Assembly (NCBI RefSeq): GCF_030816475.1
Contig: NZ_JAUSXF010000001.1
Location: forward strand, 496,001 to 560,000
Length of the DNA: 64,000 nt
Direction of reading: 5' to 3'
From: Arthrobacter pascens
GTDB lineage: Bacteria; Actinomycetota; Actinomycetes; Actinomycetales; Micrococcaceae
Below are positions 34,462-44,310 of this stretch, piece by piece (within the stretch, counting starts at the first letter, position 1; the number at the start of each line of letters is the position of its first letter). The translations under genes and the position numbers were made by a program. The notes under the pieces were generated by a model. The model had not been told where the DNA came from, made no database searches, and saw only the letters and a program-made list of their open reading frames with translations.

Positions 34462-35406
34462 CTATTTGATTCCGGAGAAGCCAATGGAATTCACTACCTT
34501 CTTGCCGAAGGCGATGAATAGCAGGAGGACCGGCAGGGCGGCTATGAGGGTTGCCGCCATCAGCCCGCTCCAGTCCGGGGCGCCCTGCGGGGACTGGGAC
34601 TTGAAGACACCGAGGCCTACCGTGAGGACCCGGACGCTCTCGTCCTGGCCCACCAGTAGCGGCCAGAAGTACTCGTTCCAGGTTCCGATGAACGTCAGCA
34701 GTGCCAGGGTGGCCATGGGTGCTGCTGCATTCGGCAGCACGATCTTGAAGTAGATGCGGAACTTGCTGGCGCCGTCGAGCATGGCGGCCTCCTCCACTTC
34801 CCGGGACATGCTCAGGAAGAACTGCCGCAGGAAGAAGATCGCGAACGGTGTCATGAACAGGAACGGCAGGATGATGCCGGGGTACGTGTTCAGGAGGCCC
34901 AGGTTCTTGATCATCAGGAAGTTGGGCAGGGCCGTGAAGATCGGCGGGACCATCATCGTGGCCAGGAACAGGGCGAATACTTTCTCCCGGCCCGGCCAGC
35001 GCAGCCGGGCGAAGGCGTAGGCCGCCATGGAACTAAAGAACACCTGACCGACGGTGACTACCGTGGAGACGATGATGGAGCTGCGAAGGTACCACCAGAA
35101 GTTGATGGCCGCACCCGAGCCGCCCTCGGCTATTGCTTCCTCCGGTGACTGCAGGCCGAGCACCCTTTTGAAGGCGCCCCAGCTGAAATCGGCGGGCAGG
35201 AGGTTGCCGGCATTGGCCGCGAGGGAATGGTTGCTGGAGAGCGCAGTGCGAAGCATCCATAGGAAAGGCGAAATGGTGACGATCAACGCGATGACCACAA
35301 GGGTCCACGCTCCCGCGCGGCGCCAGTTGATCGGCTTGCGGGGCTTGGTGGTGAGGGCGCGCGTTGGGGCAGCGGCGTGTTGCCGGGAAGGAGTCGAAGT
35401 AGTCAT
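34462..35406 (-). CDS. Sugar ABC transporter permease, MalG type
   Basis: A 314-residue inner-membrane permease with six predicted helices. The EAA loop, which docks the ATPase, is VEEAAMLDGASKFRIYFKIVLP-like near residues 206-226. A polar N-terminal extension of about 30 residues precedes the first helix. It lies 76 bases before the binding-protein gene start and 11 bases after the MalF-type stop. Confidence 0.9.
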   Translation of the reverse strand: MTTSTPSRQHAAAPTRALTTKPRKPINWRRAGAWTLVVIALIVTISPFLWMLRTALSSNHSLAANAGNLLPADFSWGAFKRVLGLQSPEEAIAEGGSGAAINFWWYLRSSIIVSTVVTVGQVFFSSMAAYAFARLRWPGREKVFALFLATMMVPPIFTALPNFLMIKNLGLLNTYPGIILPFLFMTPFAIFFLRQFFLSMSREVEEAAMLDGASKFRIYFKIVLPNAAAPMATLALLTFIGTWNEYFWPLLVGQDESVRVLTVGLGVFKSQSPQGAPDWSGLMAATLIAALPVLLLFIAFGKKVVNSIGFSGIK

Positions 35407-35417
35407 TGCGGGGGTCC

Positions 35418-36383
35418 TTAGTCCAGGTCCGATTCGTTGCCCTTGAGGAACTTCATTTGAACGAAGGCCACCAGGGCGAGGATGACGAAGAGAATGACAG
35501 ACAGAGCAGAGGCGTACCCGAAGTCCGACTCGGTGAAGGCCTTTTGGTAGATGTACATCTGGATGACGCGGGAAGCGTTGATGGGACCGCCGCCTGTGGT
35601 GACCGCAACGGTGTCGAAGACCTGGAAGGAGCCGATGACGGTGACAACCAGGACAAGAACCATGACTGGGCGCAGGAGCGGCATGGTGATGCTCCAGAAC
35701 GTTCGGGTGGGGGACGCTCCGTCAAGGGATGCAACCTCATAGACGTGGCTGGGAATCGACTGCAGTCCGGCGAAAATCAGCAGGGCCGTATAGCCCATGT
35801 GGCGCCAGACGTTGACGAAGGCGATGGTGGGGATGGCCCATTGCTCGCTGCCGAAGAAGGCGACGCGCGGCAAGCCGAACCAGCTGATGACCTCGTTGAC
35901 GATGCCCAACTGGTAGTCGAGCATCCAGAACCACAGCAGTGCCACGATGACATTCGCTACGAGGAACGGCAGGAGCAGTGCACCCCGGATGAACGTTGAT
36001 TTGGCGACCCGGTGCATGAGGAGCGCCAGTCCGAGGGCTATCACTGTCTGGAATCCGATGTTGAGGCCGACGTACTGCACTGTCACGGCCATGGCGTTCC
36101 AGAAGAGCTCATCGGAAAATATCGACGAGTAGTTCTTGAGCCCGATCCAGGTGGGGTCTCCGAGGATGCTGTATTCGGTAAAGCTGAGATAGACGCCCCG
36201 AATGGTGGGGATGAGGAAGAAGGCGACGAAGCCGATCATCGCCGGAAAGATGAAAACCAGGGCGATCTTCAGGTCGCCCATGCGGTGGGTGATGCTCTTC
36301 TTGCCACTGCTTCCGGTTCTAGCTCCCCCGGAGCGTGCCGCCCGGTCTGCCGGGTCCCGTTGCTGCTTTGTAAGGGTGGTCAT
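35418..36383 (-). CDS. Sugar ABC transporter permease, MalF type
   Basis: A 321-residue inner-membrane permease. VYEVASLDGASPTRTFWSITMP near residue 220 is the EAA loop. The first helix begins at about residue 34 (IALVFIFPAMIGFVAFFLIP). It is the first gene of the operon MalF-MalG-binding protein-alpha-galactosidase. ATG 36383 has GGAAAGGG upstream; the longer frame from 36533 would cross the promoter and operator. Confidence 0.9.
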   Translation of the reverse strand: MTTLTKQQRDPADRAARSGGARTGSSGKKSITHRMGDLKIALVFIFPAMIGFVAFFLIPTIRGVYLSFTEYSILGDPTWIGLKNYSSIFSDELFWNAMAVTVQYVGLNIGFQTVIALGLALLMHRVAKSTFIRGALLLPFLVANVIVALLWFWMLDYQLGIVNEVISWFGLPRVAFFGSEQWAIPTIAFVNVWRHMGYTALLIFAGLQSIPSHVYEVASLDGASPTRTFWSITMPLLRPVMVLVLVVTVIGSFQVFDTVAVTTGGGPINASRVIQMYIYQKAFTESDFGYASALSVILFVILALVAFVQMKFLKGNESDLD

Positions 36384-36401
36384 CTTCGACCCTTTCCTGA
36401 C

Positions 36402-36417
36402 TGTGAGGTGGGTAACA
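36402..36417. promoter_or_regulatory. CRP-like site in the leader of the sugar operon
   Basis: TGTGA-GGTGGG-TAACA matches 9 of 10 conserved bases of TGTGA-N6-TCACA. It lies just downstream of the predicted start of transcription on the minus strand, between the -10 box (36427) and the ribosome site, where a bound Crp would repress. Confidence 0.45.
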
Positions 36418-36426
36418 ACTGGTAGG

Positions 36427-36455
36427 AATCTACACGAGTAGATTTCGTACAGCAA
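36427..36455 (-). promoter_or_regulatory. Sugar operon promoter with overlapping LacI-type operator
   Basis: On the minus strand TTGCTG (36455-36450), a 17-nt spacer and TAGATT (36432-36427) form a promoter. The palindrome AATCTAC-ACGA-GTAGATT (36427-36444, perfect 7-bp arms) covers the -10 box and spacer, exactly where a repressor would block. The LacI protein at 37811 is the obvious candidate. Confidence 0.65.
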
Positions 36456-36505
36456 CTGTTTTCCCTTTATTTTTTTGAGAAATATTCCACCGCCAAGGCT
36501 TACTG

Positions 36506-36520
36506 TTGACTCGAGTAGAT
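36506..36520. promoter_or_regulatory. Second half-operator and -35 element for the oxidoreductase gene
   Basis: CGAGTAGAT (36512-36520) repeats the half-site of the operator at 36435-36443, 77 bp away. TTGACT (36506-36511) may be the -35 box for the plus-strand gene at 36595; a weak AACACT (36529-36534) lies 17 nt beyond. One regulator could control both divergent units. Confidence 0.4.
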
Positions 36521-36594
36521 CACCATGGAACACTCAAAACAACGTGGAGAGCGCTTGCCTGGCTACTCCCAAGACAGTCAATGGAAGGTGGACA

Positions 36595-37797
36595 ATGACG
36601 TTTTCAATCGGTTTGGTGGGAGTGGGCCAGTTCGGCGGCCAGTTCGCGCACCTGTTCAACCTGCACCCCGGGGTCAGCGACGTATATGTGGTGGATGATA
36701 TTCCCGAGCGCGCGGCCGAGGCCGCAGGCCGGTTCCACCTGGCGGGCGTGAAGTCGAGTTTCGATGAGCTGCTGGCCTCCGACGTCGATGCGGTTGCCAT
36801 CTTCACCCAGCGCTGGACGCACGGTCCCTTGGTTGAGCAGGCCCTCCGCGCCGGCAAGCACGTCTACTCTGCGGTCCCCATGGCCATTTCGGAAGATGAG
36901 ATTGCGCGGATCATCACCGCCGTCCGCGAAACCGGGAACGTGTACATGATGGGCGAGACCAGCTACTACAACCCCGCAACCGTCTATGCCCGCAAGCAGC
37001 TTGCCGCCGGGAAGTTTGGCCGAATCTTCTACACAGAAGGCGACTACGTCCACGACATGGACCTTGGCTTCTATGACGCCTACCAGTACAGCGGAGGCGA
37101 GCGCTGGAAGGAGACAGCCAGCTACCCGCCCATGCTGTACCCCACCCACGCCGTCGGCGGGGTCCTGGGCGCCGTGCCGGCGCATGCCGTCAGCGTCAGC
37201 TGCGTGGGGGTGAAGGACCACCTCGACGACGGCGTGTTCGACAAGGAAGTCAGCATGTTCGGCAACGACTTCTCCAACGCCACTGCCCTGTTCGAACTGA
37301 ACGACGGCGGCGTGATGCGCACCAACGAGATGCGCCGGGTGGGCTACCCGTCCCACATCAGGGAGTCCCGGTTCCGCTTCTTCGGCACAGAGGCCAGCTT
37401 CGAACAGCTCGCGAAGGTCACCGTGTGGCAGGACAAGGAAAACGTCCACGACATTTCGGAGCAACTGGAGACCCGGCCCAGCATGTCCCTGGATGACCCG
37501 TCGCTGGCGAACGTGGCCCCCGAGCTGAGGGACGCCTTCGTCTCCGGACTGTCCCCGGTCCATGATGCGGAACGCCTCCCGGAGGAGTTCCGCGGGGCAC
37601 CCAACGGTCATGAGGGCAGCCACCACTTCCTGGTGGACGATTTTGTCACTGCGGTTAACGCCGGCACGCTGCCGCCGGTCAACGCCTGGGTCGCTGCGCG
37701 GTTCACGATGCCTGGCATCGTGGCCCACGAATCCGCCCTGCGTGGCGGGGAACGGCTACCCATCCACGACTTCGGCGATGCCCCCCAACGGGGATAG
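36595..37797 (+). CDS. Gfo/Idh/MocA-family oxidoreductase
   Basis: A 400-residue NAD(P)-dependent dehydrogenase. The N terminus FSIGLVGVGQFGGQFAHLF is a Rossmann glycine motif, AGKHVYSAVPMA holds the family's usual lysine region, and the C-terminal domain includes FYTEGDYVHD and MLYPTHAVGGVLG (catalytic His). Substrate unknown; such enzymes oxidise inositols or sugars. Its position, divergent from the sugar operon and next to a LacI gene, suggests part of that pathway. ATG 36595 has AAGGTGG just upstream. The longer frame from 36475 runs through the promoter and is unlikely. Confidence 0.87.
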   Translation: MTFSIGLVGVGQFGGQFAHLFNLHPGVSDVYVVDDIPERAAEAAGRFHLAGVKSSFDELLASDVDAVAIFTQRWTHGPLVEQALRAGKHVYSAVPMAISEDEIARIITAVRETGNVYMMGETSYYNPATVYARKQLAAGKFGRIFYTEGDYVHDMDLGFYDAYQYSGGERWKETASYPPMLYPTHAVGGVLGAVPAHAVSVSCVGVKDHLDDGVFDKEVSMFGNDFSNATALFELNDGGVMRTNEMRRVGYPSHIRESRFRFFGTEASFEQLAKVTVWQDKENVHDISEQLETRPSMSLDDPSLANVAPELRDAFVSGLSPVHDAERLPEEFRGAPNGHEGSHHFLVDDFVTAVNAGTLPPVNAWVAARFTMPGIVAHESALRGGERLPIHDFGDAPQRG

Positions 37798-37810
37798 ATA
37801 GCATGGATCC

Positions 37811-38830
37811 ATGACTTCCTCGGCTGTAAACACTCCGCGCGGACCTGTGACCCGCAAGGATGTGGCCCGCTACGCCGGCGTCAGCACCGCCGTCGTCAGC
37901 TATGTTGTGAACGGCGGCCCCAAGCGGGTAGCTCCTGCAACCGAGGCCAAAGTGCAGGATGCCATCCGGGTGTTGGGGTACCGCCCCAACGCCGCAGCGC
38001 GTGCCCTCAAGCTGGGGTCCAGCGAAACCATTGGCCTGGTGATTCCGGATAACAGCAACCCGTTCTTCTCCCTGCTTTCGCACGCGGTGGAGGACGCGGC
38101 GGCCGAGTGCGGGTATGCCTTGGTTCTGACAAACTCGGACGGGAGCGTGGCAAAGGAGCGACGTCATATCCGAAACCTGGCCGCCCGCCAGGTGGACGGT
38201 GTAGTGCTGGCCAGCGTGCTTTTCGAGCCCGACCTCGTGGAACTGGACGACGCCGATATTCCGGCCGTGCTTCTCAATCATGGGGATGCGGCACCCGGCT
38301 TCAGCAGTGTGGGCGTGGATCTGGCCGCGAGTGCACGACTGGCCGTTGAGCACCTCATTGGCCATGGGCACACGAATATCGGCCTGGCAATTGGTACCAA
38401 CACGGCCAACGATGTGGACGGCCGTGAAAGGGGATGGTTGCAGGCACTCTCGGACGCCGGGCTGCTGGAGGGTCCGATCGTGCGCGGGCCCTTTTCACGG
38501 GCTGGCGGGTACGCTGCCGGCCAGCGCCTTCTGTCCTCCGCGAACAGGCCGACGGCGATATTCGCCAGCTCTGATATGCAGGCGATAGGAATCCTCCGGG
38601 CGATTCACGAGGCCGGCATCTCTGTCCCCGGAGACATCGCGCTGGCTTCGTTTGATGGCTCGGTGGAAGCGGAGTATAGCTGGCCGGCCCTGACTACGGT
38701 GGAGCAACCGGTCAAGGCCATGGCAGAGGCCGCCGTCAGTGCCCTGGTCGGTGAAAATCGCGGTAAGGGGGCGGGTCACCGGCAGTTTCCCACCCGGCTA
38801 CTCATCCGCCAGTCCTGCGGCTGCCCGTAG
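37811..38830 (+). CDS. LacI-family transcriptional regulator
   Basis: A 339-residue repressor with the N-terminal helix-turn-helix VTRKDVARYAGVSTAVVSYVVN and the hinge NAAARALKLGSSETIGLVIP, then a periplasmic-binding-protein-like sensor domain. It ends in a Cys-rich IRQSCGCP. It follows the oxidoreductase by 13 bases in the same direction. The palindrome at 36427-36444, near the divergent sugar operon, is the likely operator and an alpha-galactoside or its product the likely inducer. Confidence 0.9.
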   Translation: MTSSAVNTPRGPVTRKDVARYAGVSTAVVSYVVNGGPKRVAPATEAKVQDAIRVLGYRPNAAARALKLGSSETIGLVIPDNSNPFFSLLSHAVEDAAAECGYALVLTNSDGSVAKERRHIRNLAARQVDGVVLASVLFEPDLVELDDADIPAVLLNHGDAAPGFSSVGVDLAASARLAVEHLIGHGHTNIGLAIGTNTANDVDGRERGWLQALSDAGLLEGPIVRGPFSRAGGYAAGQRLLSSANRPTAIFASSDMQAIGILRAIHEAGISVPGDIALASFDGSVEAEYSWPALTTVEQPVKAMAEAAVSALVGENRGKGAGHRQFPTRLLIRQSCGCP

Positions 38831-38846
38831 TTCTAGTGGAGCTGGT

Positions 38847-38880
38847 TCCTACAGGGAAGCTAGTCCTACAGGGAAGCGAG
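38847..38880. repeat. Tandem 17-bp duplication at the end of the DeoR gene
   Basis: TCCTACAGGGAAGCTAG (38847-38863) and TCCTACAGGGAAGCGAG (38864-38880) are adjacent and differ at one base. The DeoR stop lies in the second copy. Confidence 0.6.
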
Positions 38881-39651
38881 CCGGAGCTTGGCCCTCTCGC
38901 CGAGGACCCGCTGGGCTTCAAGGCCCAGGCCGGCGTCGCTGATGACCTCGTCAGCATCATCCAAGGATGCGATGGAACTGATTCCCAGCAGTCCCCACTT
39001 GGTGTGGTCGGCCAGGACAACCACTTTCCGGGCCGCGGCAACAAAGGCGCGGTCCGTCTCCGCTTCCAGCAGGTTGGGCGTGGTGAAGCCCGCCGTGGCG
39101 TCCATCCCGTGCACGCCGAGGAACAGCACATCCAGGTGCAGCTGCTTGAGCGCCCCGGTAGCAATCGGCCCCACCAAGGCATCCGACGGAGTCCGTTCGC
39201 CGCCGATCAGAATCACCGTGGAGCCGAAGCGGACTGAACCGGTTGAGGCGCCATAGTGGAAAAGGTCCGCGATCCGCACAGAGTTGGTCACCACCGTAAT
39301 CCGCGGCCCGTTGACCAGCTCCTTGGCCAGGGCCCAGGTCGTCGTTCCCGCGCTGAGTCCTACCGCCATGCCCTCGTGCACCAGTCCGGCTGCCTCCAGG
39401 GCGATGGCCCGCTTCTCGGCGGTAAGCTGCGTTGACTTGAGCTCGAAGCCCGGCTCATGGGTGCTGACATCACCGGGCAGCTTGGCGCCTCCGTGGATGC
39501 GCTCCAGCAGGCCGCCTTCCTCCAGCAGTTCGATGTCCCGGCGCACCGTCATGAGTGAAACACCCAGTTCCTGGGCCAGGTCCGAGACCCGGACAACACG
39601 CTCGCGCTGGATGGCATCCACAATGGCCTGGTGACGTGCAGCGGGGAGCAT
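38866..39651 (-). CDS. DeoR/GlpR-family transcriptional regulator
   Basis: A 261-residue regulator: residues 1-60 hold the DeoR winged helix (RVSDLAQELGVSLMTVRRDIELLE), and the rest is the DeoRC sensor domain with GLSAGTTTWALAKEL and LGVHGMDATAGFT. It senses a phosphosugar or similar compound. ATG 39651 has AAGGAAGG 7 nt upstream. It converges with the LacI gene and is transcribed in the same direction as acs, beyond a hairpin. The target genes are not evident. Confidence 0.87.
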   Translation of the reverse strand: MLPAARHQAIVDAIQRERVVRVSDLAQELGVSLMTVRRDIELLEEGGLLERIHGGAKLPGDVSTHEPGFELKSTQLTAEKRAIALEAAGLVHEGMAVGLSAGTTTWALAKELVNGPRITVVTNSVRIADLFHYGASTGSVRFGSTVILIGGERTPSDALVGPIATGALKQLHLDVLFLGVHGMDATAGFTTPNLLEAETDRAFVAAARKVVVLADHTKWGLLGISSIASLDDADEVISDAGLGLEAQRVLGERAKLRLASL

Positions 39652-39703
39652 CGAGAAACCTTCCTTAAAGCCAGCGGACAGGGGCTGCACCAAGCATACG
39701 GCG

Positions 39704-39735
39704 ACGGCGCTTCCCACTGCGGTGGGAAGCGCCGT
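39704..39735. terminator. Hairpin after acs
   Basis: ACGGCGCTTCCCAC (39704-39717) pairs perfectly with GTGGGAAGCGCCGT (39722-39735) around TGCG, following the acs stop on the minus strand. No T-run follows, but the stem is strong. Confidence 0.65.
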
Positions 39736-39830
39736 TGACGAGGAGCGGGAGTTATCCGGCAGCGCGCGTCAAAGCGAGGAACGAGCAGCGCGCAGAGGAT
39801 GACTGCCGCTCCTCAGCGCCCGCCACGCAC

Positions 39831-41870
39831 CTACTTTCGGAGGGAGGCGGCGATCTGTTGCATGACGGTGTTGTCGGCGAGGGTGGTGGCGTCTCCCACT
39901 TCGCGTCCTTCGGCGATGTCTTTGAGGAGGCGGCGGATGATTTTGCCGGAGCGGGTTTTGGGCAGTTCGGGGACGACGAGAATCGTTTTGGGTTTGGCGA
40001 TGGGGCCGATCTCCTTGCCCACGTGGTTGCGGAGTTCCTGGATGATCGTGTCGCCGGTATCTACGGCGTCCCCACGCAGGATGACAAACGCGACGACGGC
40101 CTGGCCGGTCGTTTCGTCTGCCGCACCGACGACGGCGGCCTCCGCCACCGCGGGGTGGGACACCAGTGCCGATTCGATTTCGGTGGTGGAGAGCCGGTGG
40201 CCGGAGATGTTCATCACGTCATCCACCCGGCCCAGGAGCCAGATATCTCCGTCGTCGTCTTTCTTGGCGCCGTCCCCGGCGAAGTACATGCCTTCGAAGC
40301 GGGACCAGTAGGTCTCCTTGAACCGCTCGGGGTCGCCCCAGATACCGCGGAGCATGGCGGGCCACGGTTCGCGGATCACCAGGAACCCGCCGTGGCCGTC
40401 CGGCACGGAGGCGCCGTTCTCGTCCACGACATCCACCGCGATGCCGGGTAGCGGGACCTGTGCGGAGCCGGGCTTGGTCGCGGTGACTCCCGGGAGCGGG
40501 GCGATCATCTGCGCCCCTGTTTCGGTCTGCCACCAGGTGTCCACGATCGGGGCCGGGTTCTCCTTGCGTTCGCCGTTCCTTCCGGCGTTGCCGCCGATGA
40601 CTTCCCGGTACCACATCCAGGCTTCGGGGTTGATGGGTTCGCCCACTGAACCGAGCACCCGGATGGAGGACAGATCGTATTTGGCGGGGATTTCCTTGCC
40701 CCATTTCATGAACGTCCGGATGGCCGTGGGGGCGGTGTAGAGGATGGAGACCTTGTATTTTTCGACAATCTCCCACCAGCGGCCCTGGTGCGGGGAGTCC
40801 GGGGTTCCCTCGTACATGACCTGGGTGGCACCGTTGATGAGCGGGGCGTAGGCAACGTATGAATGGCCGGTGACCCAGCCGACGTCAGCGGTGCACCAGT
40901 ACACGTCCGTGTCCGGGTGCAGGTCGAAGACTGCCTTGTGGGTGTAGGCGGTCTGGGTGAGGTAGCCGCCAGTGGTGTGCAGAATGCCTTTGGGTTTGCC
41001 GGTGGTGCCGGAGGTGTAGAGGATGTAGAGCGGGTGCTCGGAGTCATGGCCGACGGCTTGGTGATTGGTGGAGGCCTGGTCCACGGTGTCTGCCCACCAG
41101 TGGTCCCGGCCCCCGTGCCAGTCCACGTCCGCTCCGTTGCGCTTGACTACCACCACGTTCTGCACGGTGTGCCCGTCCTTCGACAAGGCCTCATCGACGG
41201 CGCTCTTGAGCGGGCTGGGCTTGCCGCGGCGGTAGGTGCCGTCGGCGGTGACCACGAGTTTGGCTTCGGCGTCCTCGATGCGGGACCGCAGGGCGTCCGC
41301 GGAGAAGCCGCCGAACACCACCGAATGCACCGCGCCGATCCGGGCGCAGGCCAGCAGGGTGATGACGGCCTCCGGGATCATCGGCAGGTATACCGCGACC
41401 CGGTCGCCCTTGGCCACGCCGAGTGACTCGAAAGCGTTCGCAGCTTTCTTAACTTCTTCGGTGAGCTGGCTGTAGGTGTAGGTGCGGGTGTCTCCGGGTT
41501 CGCCCTCGAAGTAGATGGCAACCCTGTCGCCGAGCCCGTTTTCGACGTGCCGGTCCAGTGCGTTGTAGGCGGCGTTTAGCTCACCGCCGACAAACCACTT
41601 GGCGAACGGCGGGTTGGACCAGTCCAATGCCTGCGTGAAGTCCTTGCTCCAGGTCAGCAGCTCCCGCGCCTGCCTTGCCCAAAAAGCCGGCCGGTCCGCG
41701 TCAGCCTCCGCGTACTCGGCCGCAGTGACCACCGCGTTCGCGGCAAACTCCGCCGTCGGCGCGAACTTGCGGGACTCGTGCAGCAGGTTCTCAAAAGCAT
41801 CGCCCTGCGGGGCTCCTGGCTGGGTGCCGGCGGCGGCGGTAGCAGGTGAGCTGGGGGTGTCCTGGGACAT
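39831..41870 (-). CDS. acs: Acetyl-CoA synthetase (acetate-CoA ligase)
   Basis: A 679-residue AMP-forming ligase converting acetate, ATP and CoA to acetyl-Co[21 protein letters not shown] near residue 278 is the AMP-binding P loop, TWWQTETGA and [13 protein letters not shown] are other core motifs, and [17 protein letters not shown] near the end holds the lysine that is acetylated in homologues. ATG 41870 has GAGG 6 nt upstream. A CRP-like site lies in the promoter at 41940-41955. Confidence 0.94.
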   Translation of the reverse strand: MSQDTPSSPATAAAGTQPGAPQGDAFENLLHESRKFAPTAEFAANAVVTAAEYAEADADRPAFWARQARELLTWSKDFTQALDWSNPPFAKWFVGGELNAAYNALDRHVENGLGDRVAIYFEGEPGDTRTYTYSQLTEEVKKAANAFESLGVAKGDRVAVYLPMIPEAVITLLACARIGAVHSVVFGGFSADALRSRIEDAEAKLVVTADGTYRRGKPSPLKSAVDEALSKDGHTVQNVVVVKRNGADVDWHGGRDHWWADTVDQASTNHQAVGHDSEHPLYILYTSGTTGKPKGILHTTGGYLTQTAYTHKAVFDLHPDTDVYWCTADVGWVTGHSYVAYAPLINGATQVMYEGTPDSPHQGRWWEIVEKYKVSILYTAPTAIRTFMKWGKEIPAKYDLSSIRVLGSVGEPINPEAWMWYREVIGGNAGRNGERKENPAPIVDTWWQTETGAQMIAPLPGVTATKPGSAQVPLPGIAVDVVDENGASVPDGHGGFLVIREPWPAMLRGIWGDPERFKETYWSRFEGMYFAGDGAKKDDDGDIWLLGRVDDVMNISGHRLSTTEIESALVSHPAVAEAAVVGAADETTGQAVVAFVILRGDAVDTGDTIIQELRNHVGKEIGPIAKPKTILVVPELPKTRSGKIIRRLLKDIAEGREVGDATTLADNTVMQQIAASLRK

Positions 41871-41939
41871 GCTGAACCTCATCATTCATCGACCAAAGAG
41901 CTGTTCCGGAAACAACACTAATGCTTGAGCCCGGTGGTG

Positions 41940-41955
41940 TGTGCGCACTGTCACA
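41940..41955. promoter_or_regulatory. CRP site upstream of acs
   Basis: TGTGC-GCACTG-TCACA matches 9 of 10 conserved bases of TGTGA-N6-TCACA. It lies 70 bases upstream of the acs start, in a 329-base intergenic stretch (41871-42199) shared with the divergent membrane-protein gene. The rest of that stretch shows no other clear sites. cAMP control of acs is common in actinobacteria. Confidence 0.65.
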
Positions 41956-42199
41956 CGGGTGCCACAAACGGTATTCATTAAGCGGTATATGGCCGCACTG
42001 AAGGGCACGGCTGTGATGGCTCACCGCCGCTGAGCTAGTGATCGACCATGCTGATGACTAGGCTGAGATTGACTTGTGACCTTCTGCGGAGCCGTCCGGC
42101 CCGGTGCGCACGCACCTGAATCCGGCCGGCCCCGCCGTTCCTGACGGCACAGTTTCGGGGCGAAACCGTCCCGGATGCCGCCACGCTAAGGAGAACAGA

Positions 42200-43477
42200 A
42201 TGAACCAGCAGAGCTTCGGCCAGAAACTCGGGCAGAAACTAGGCCGTGGAACAGAGGCCCGTCCTGGCGCCGAATCCGGTGGCGGCGCTGGATCCGGTGA
42301 ACCGCGCACGGCGGCCGCCAGACCCGGCACCACAAACCAGGCCGTCCTGGGCAGGTTCACGGTACGGGACCTGGCGGTATTTGCCGCCACACTCATTCTG
42401 TTCGTCGCCTCGCTTCTGCCACTGTTCGGCCCCCGCTTCAACCTCTGGAACGCGGGCAGCCTGTTCTTCCTCGGACTGGGAATCGTCCTGCCGGTCATCG
42501 TCAGCGCGCTTTTCGCCGCCCGCAGGCTTTCCCCTGCCACCAGGATCCGGATCGGTTCGCTGTCCATTGACCAGTTCGCCTCCGTCGTGGCTTCCTTCGC
42601 CGTGGCCTTCTTCTTCCTGACTGTTGCCAACGCGTACGTCCCCAGCCTGCTGGTGGGGCTGGTCGGCGCCCTGGTGCTCTTTGCCGCCACCGTTCTGGGC
42701 CGGTTCATTCCCTATTTCGCAGGTGACTTCCTGGGACGTGACGAATCACCGGCCCACATAGTGACCCGGGAATCAGCTGTCCCGCTGCCCAAACCGCATA
42801 CCCCGAAGGCACCCAAGCCGGCATCTGCTACGGCGCCGTCCCGCCCCGGCTCGCCGGCTGCCCCTGCAGGTCCCAAGGTGGGGGCTACCCACACGGGGTC
42901 CTCTGTCCTGCACACAGGGCCTTTTGCGGTAGCAACACCGAACTCCCCGGCCGCCCCGGCCCCATCGCCCGCGGCTGCCACATCGCCCGCGGCTGCCACC
43001 TCACCCGCCGCGCCAGTCTCGTCGGCACCTGAAGCGAGCGAATGGACCGCGGCCGGTGACCCGACCCCGGCAACCCGGGCGGCCGACGCCATACCTCCTG
43101 CCTCCCCGGCCGCCGGACCGGAAGAGACCCAGATCGGCGAGCTGCCGACGTCGGCAAGCGGCACTGCTCCTGGTTCCGAGCCGGTCGCCGCCACGGCTGT
43201 GCACCAGCAGGTGCGGAGTCAGGAACCCATTGGAGCCACGGTGGATCCGTCAAGCCGGCCCGACGAGTCGGAGGAGCCGCCGATCCACGAGGCCTTCTGG
43301 TTCGCGGTGGCCCAGCACCGGACCGCCTTTGACCCCCAGACCGGAGAGCCGGCATTTGTCATCGAACCGGGCGGCTGGGTGCTTGCCCTGGAGGACCGCG
43401 GGTACGAATTCCTGGTCCAGCACACCGACGGACGCGTGGGCGTGCTGCGCGATCTTAGCAACATCGAACGCGGCTAG
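42200..43477 (+). CDS. Membrane protein with Pro/Ala linker and conserved C-terminal domain
   Basis: A 425-residue protein I do not recognise. Residues 1-55 are polar, four hydrophobic helices lie at about 60-175, and residues 195-370 are a Pro/Ala/Ser/Thr-rich linker including repeated TSPAA. The last 65 residues form a compact domain with [22 protein letters not shown] and [20 protein letters not shown], which look like a conserved module. ATG 42200 has AAGGAG 6 nt upstream; a longer frame from 42104 lacks support. nth follows after 8 bases, so the two are probably one transcript. Confidence 0.72.
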   Translation: MNQQSFGQKLGQKLGRGTEARPGAESGGGAGSGEPRTAAARPGTTNQAVLGRFTVRDLAVFAATLILFVASLLPLFGPRFNLWNAGSLFFLGLGIVLPVIVSALFAARRLSPATRIRIGSLSIDQFASVVASFAVAFFFLTVANAYVPSLLVGLVGALVLFAATVLGRFIPYFAGDFLGRDESPAHIVTRESAVPLPKPHTPKAPKPASATAPSRPGSPAAPAGPKVGATHTGSSVLHTGPFAVATPNSPAAPAPSPAAATSPAAATSPAAPVSSAPEASEWTAAGDPTPATRAADAIPPASPAAGPEETQIGELPTSASGTAPGSEPVAATAVHQQVRSQEPIGATVDPSSRPDESEEPPIHEAFWFAVAQHRTAFDPQTGEPAFVIEPGGWVLALEDRGYEFLVQHTDGRVGVLRDLSNIERG

Positions 43478-43485
43478 CAGCACAC

Positions 43486-44310
43486 GTGGCCGCGCCCAAA
43501 GCCGGTGCAGTCGCCGGTCCCCGAGTGTCGTCCGAATCCCTGCTGGCACTGAAGCGGCGGGCACGGCGAATCAATAAGGCCTTGGCTGAGAAGTACCCGT
43601 ATGCGCATGCCGAGCTCGACTTCCGGAGCCCGCTGGAGCTGCTGGTGGCCACCGTACTGTCGGCGCAGACTACCGATGTCACCGTCAACCAGATCACTCC
43701 GTTGATTTTTGCCAGATACCCCGATGCCCGGAGCCTGGCCGAGGCCGACCCCGCTGATATGGAAGCTATCATCAAGCCCACCGGATTCTTCCGGGCCAAA
43801 ACCAGGAGCCTGATTGCCCTGGCCATGCGCCTGGTGGATGAGTACGACGGCGTGGTGCCGGGCCGGCTCGAGGACCTGGTGACCTTGCCGGGTGTGGGGC
43901 GCAAAACGGCGAACGTGGTGCTCGGCAATGCTTTCGGCATCCCCGGTATCACCGTCGACACCCATTTCGGCCGGCTGGCACGCCGCTTTGGCTGGACCCT
44001 GTCTGAGGACCCGGTCCAGATTGAATTTGACGTCGCGGAACTGTTTGAGCCCAGGGACTGGACCATGCTGTCCCACCGCGTGGTCTTCCACGGGCGCAGG
44101 GTGTGCCACTCGCGGAAACCGGCCTGCGGCGCCTGTCCGGTTGCCAACCTGTGTCCGAGCTACGGGCTCGGCGAAACGGATCCCGTCAAGGCCGCCAAGC
44201 TCCTCAAATACGAGCTCGCCCCGGGCAATGAGGCGCTCCTGGAAAAGCTGCTTGCCGAAACACACCGGGCCGCGGAAATCCGGATGGAATCCCAGAAGAG
44301 GCCTCAGTGA
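43486..44310 (+). CDS. nth: Endonuclease III
   Basis: A 274-residue DNA glycosylase/AP lyase that removes oxidised pyrimidines. The helix-hairpin-helix [13 protein letters not shown] near residue 137 holds the catalytic Lys, and VDTHFGR holds the catalytic Asp. The C-terminal [17 protein letters not shown] has the four Cys of the [4Fe-4S] cluster. A 25-residue N-terminal extension precedes the core. GTG 43486 lies 8 bases after the membrane-protein stop, and its end overlaps the NUDIX start by four bases (GTGA). Confidence 0.95.
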   Translation: MAAPKAGAVAGPRVSSESLLALKRRARRINKALAEKYPYAHAELDFRSPLELLVATVLSAQTTDVTVNQITPLIFARYPDARSLAEADPADMEAIIKPTGFFRAKTRSLIALAMRLVDEYDGVVPGRLEDLVTLPGVGRKTANVVLGNAFGIPGITVDTHFGRLARRFGWTLSEDPVQIEFDVAELFEPRDWTMLSHRVVFHGRRVCHSRKPACGACPVANLCPSYGLGETDPVKAAKLLKYELAPGNEALLEKLLAETHRAAEIRMESQKRPQ

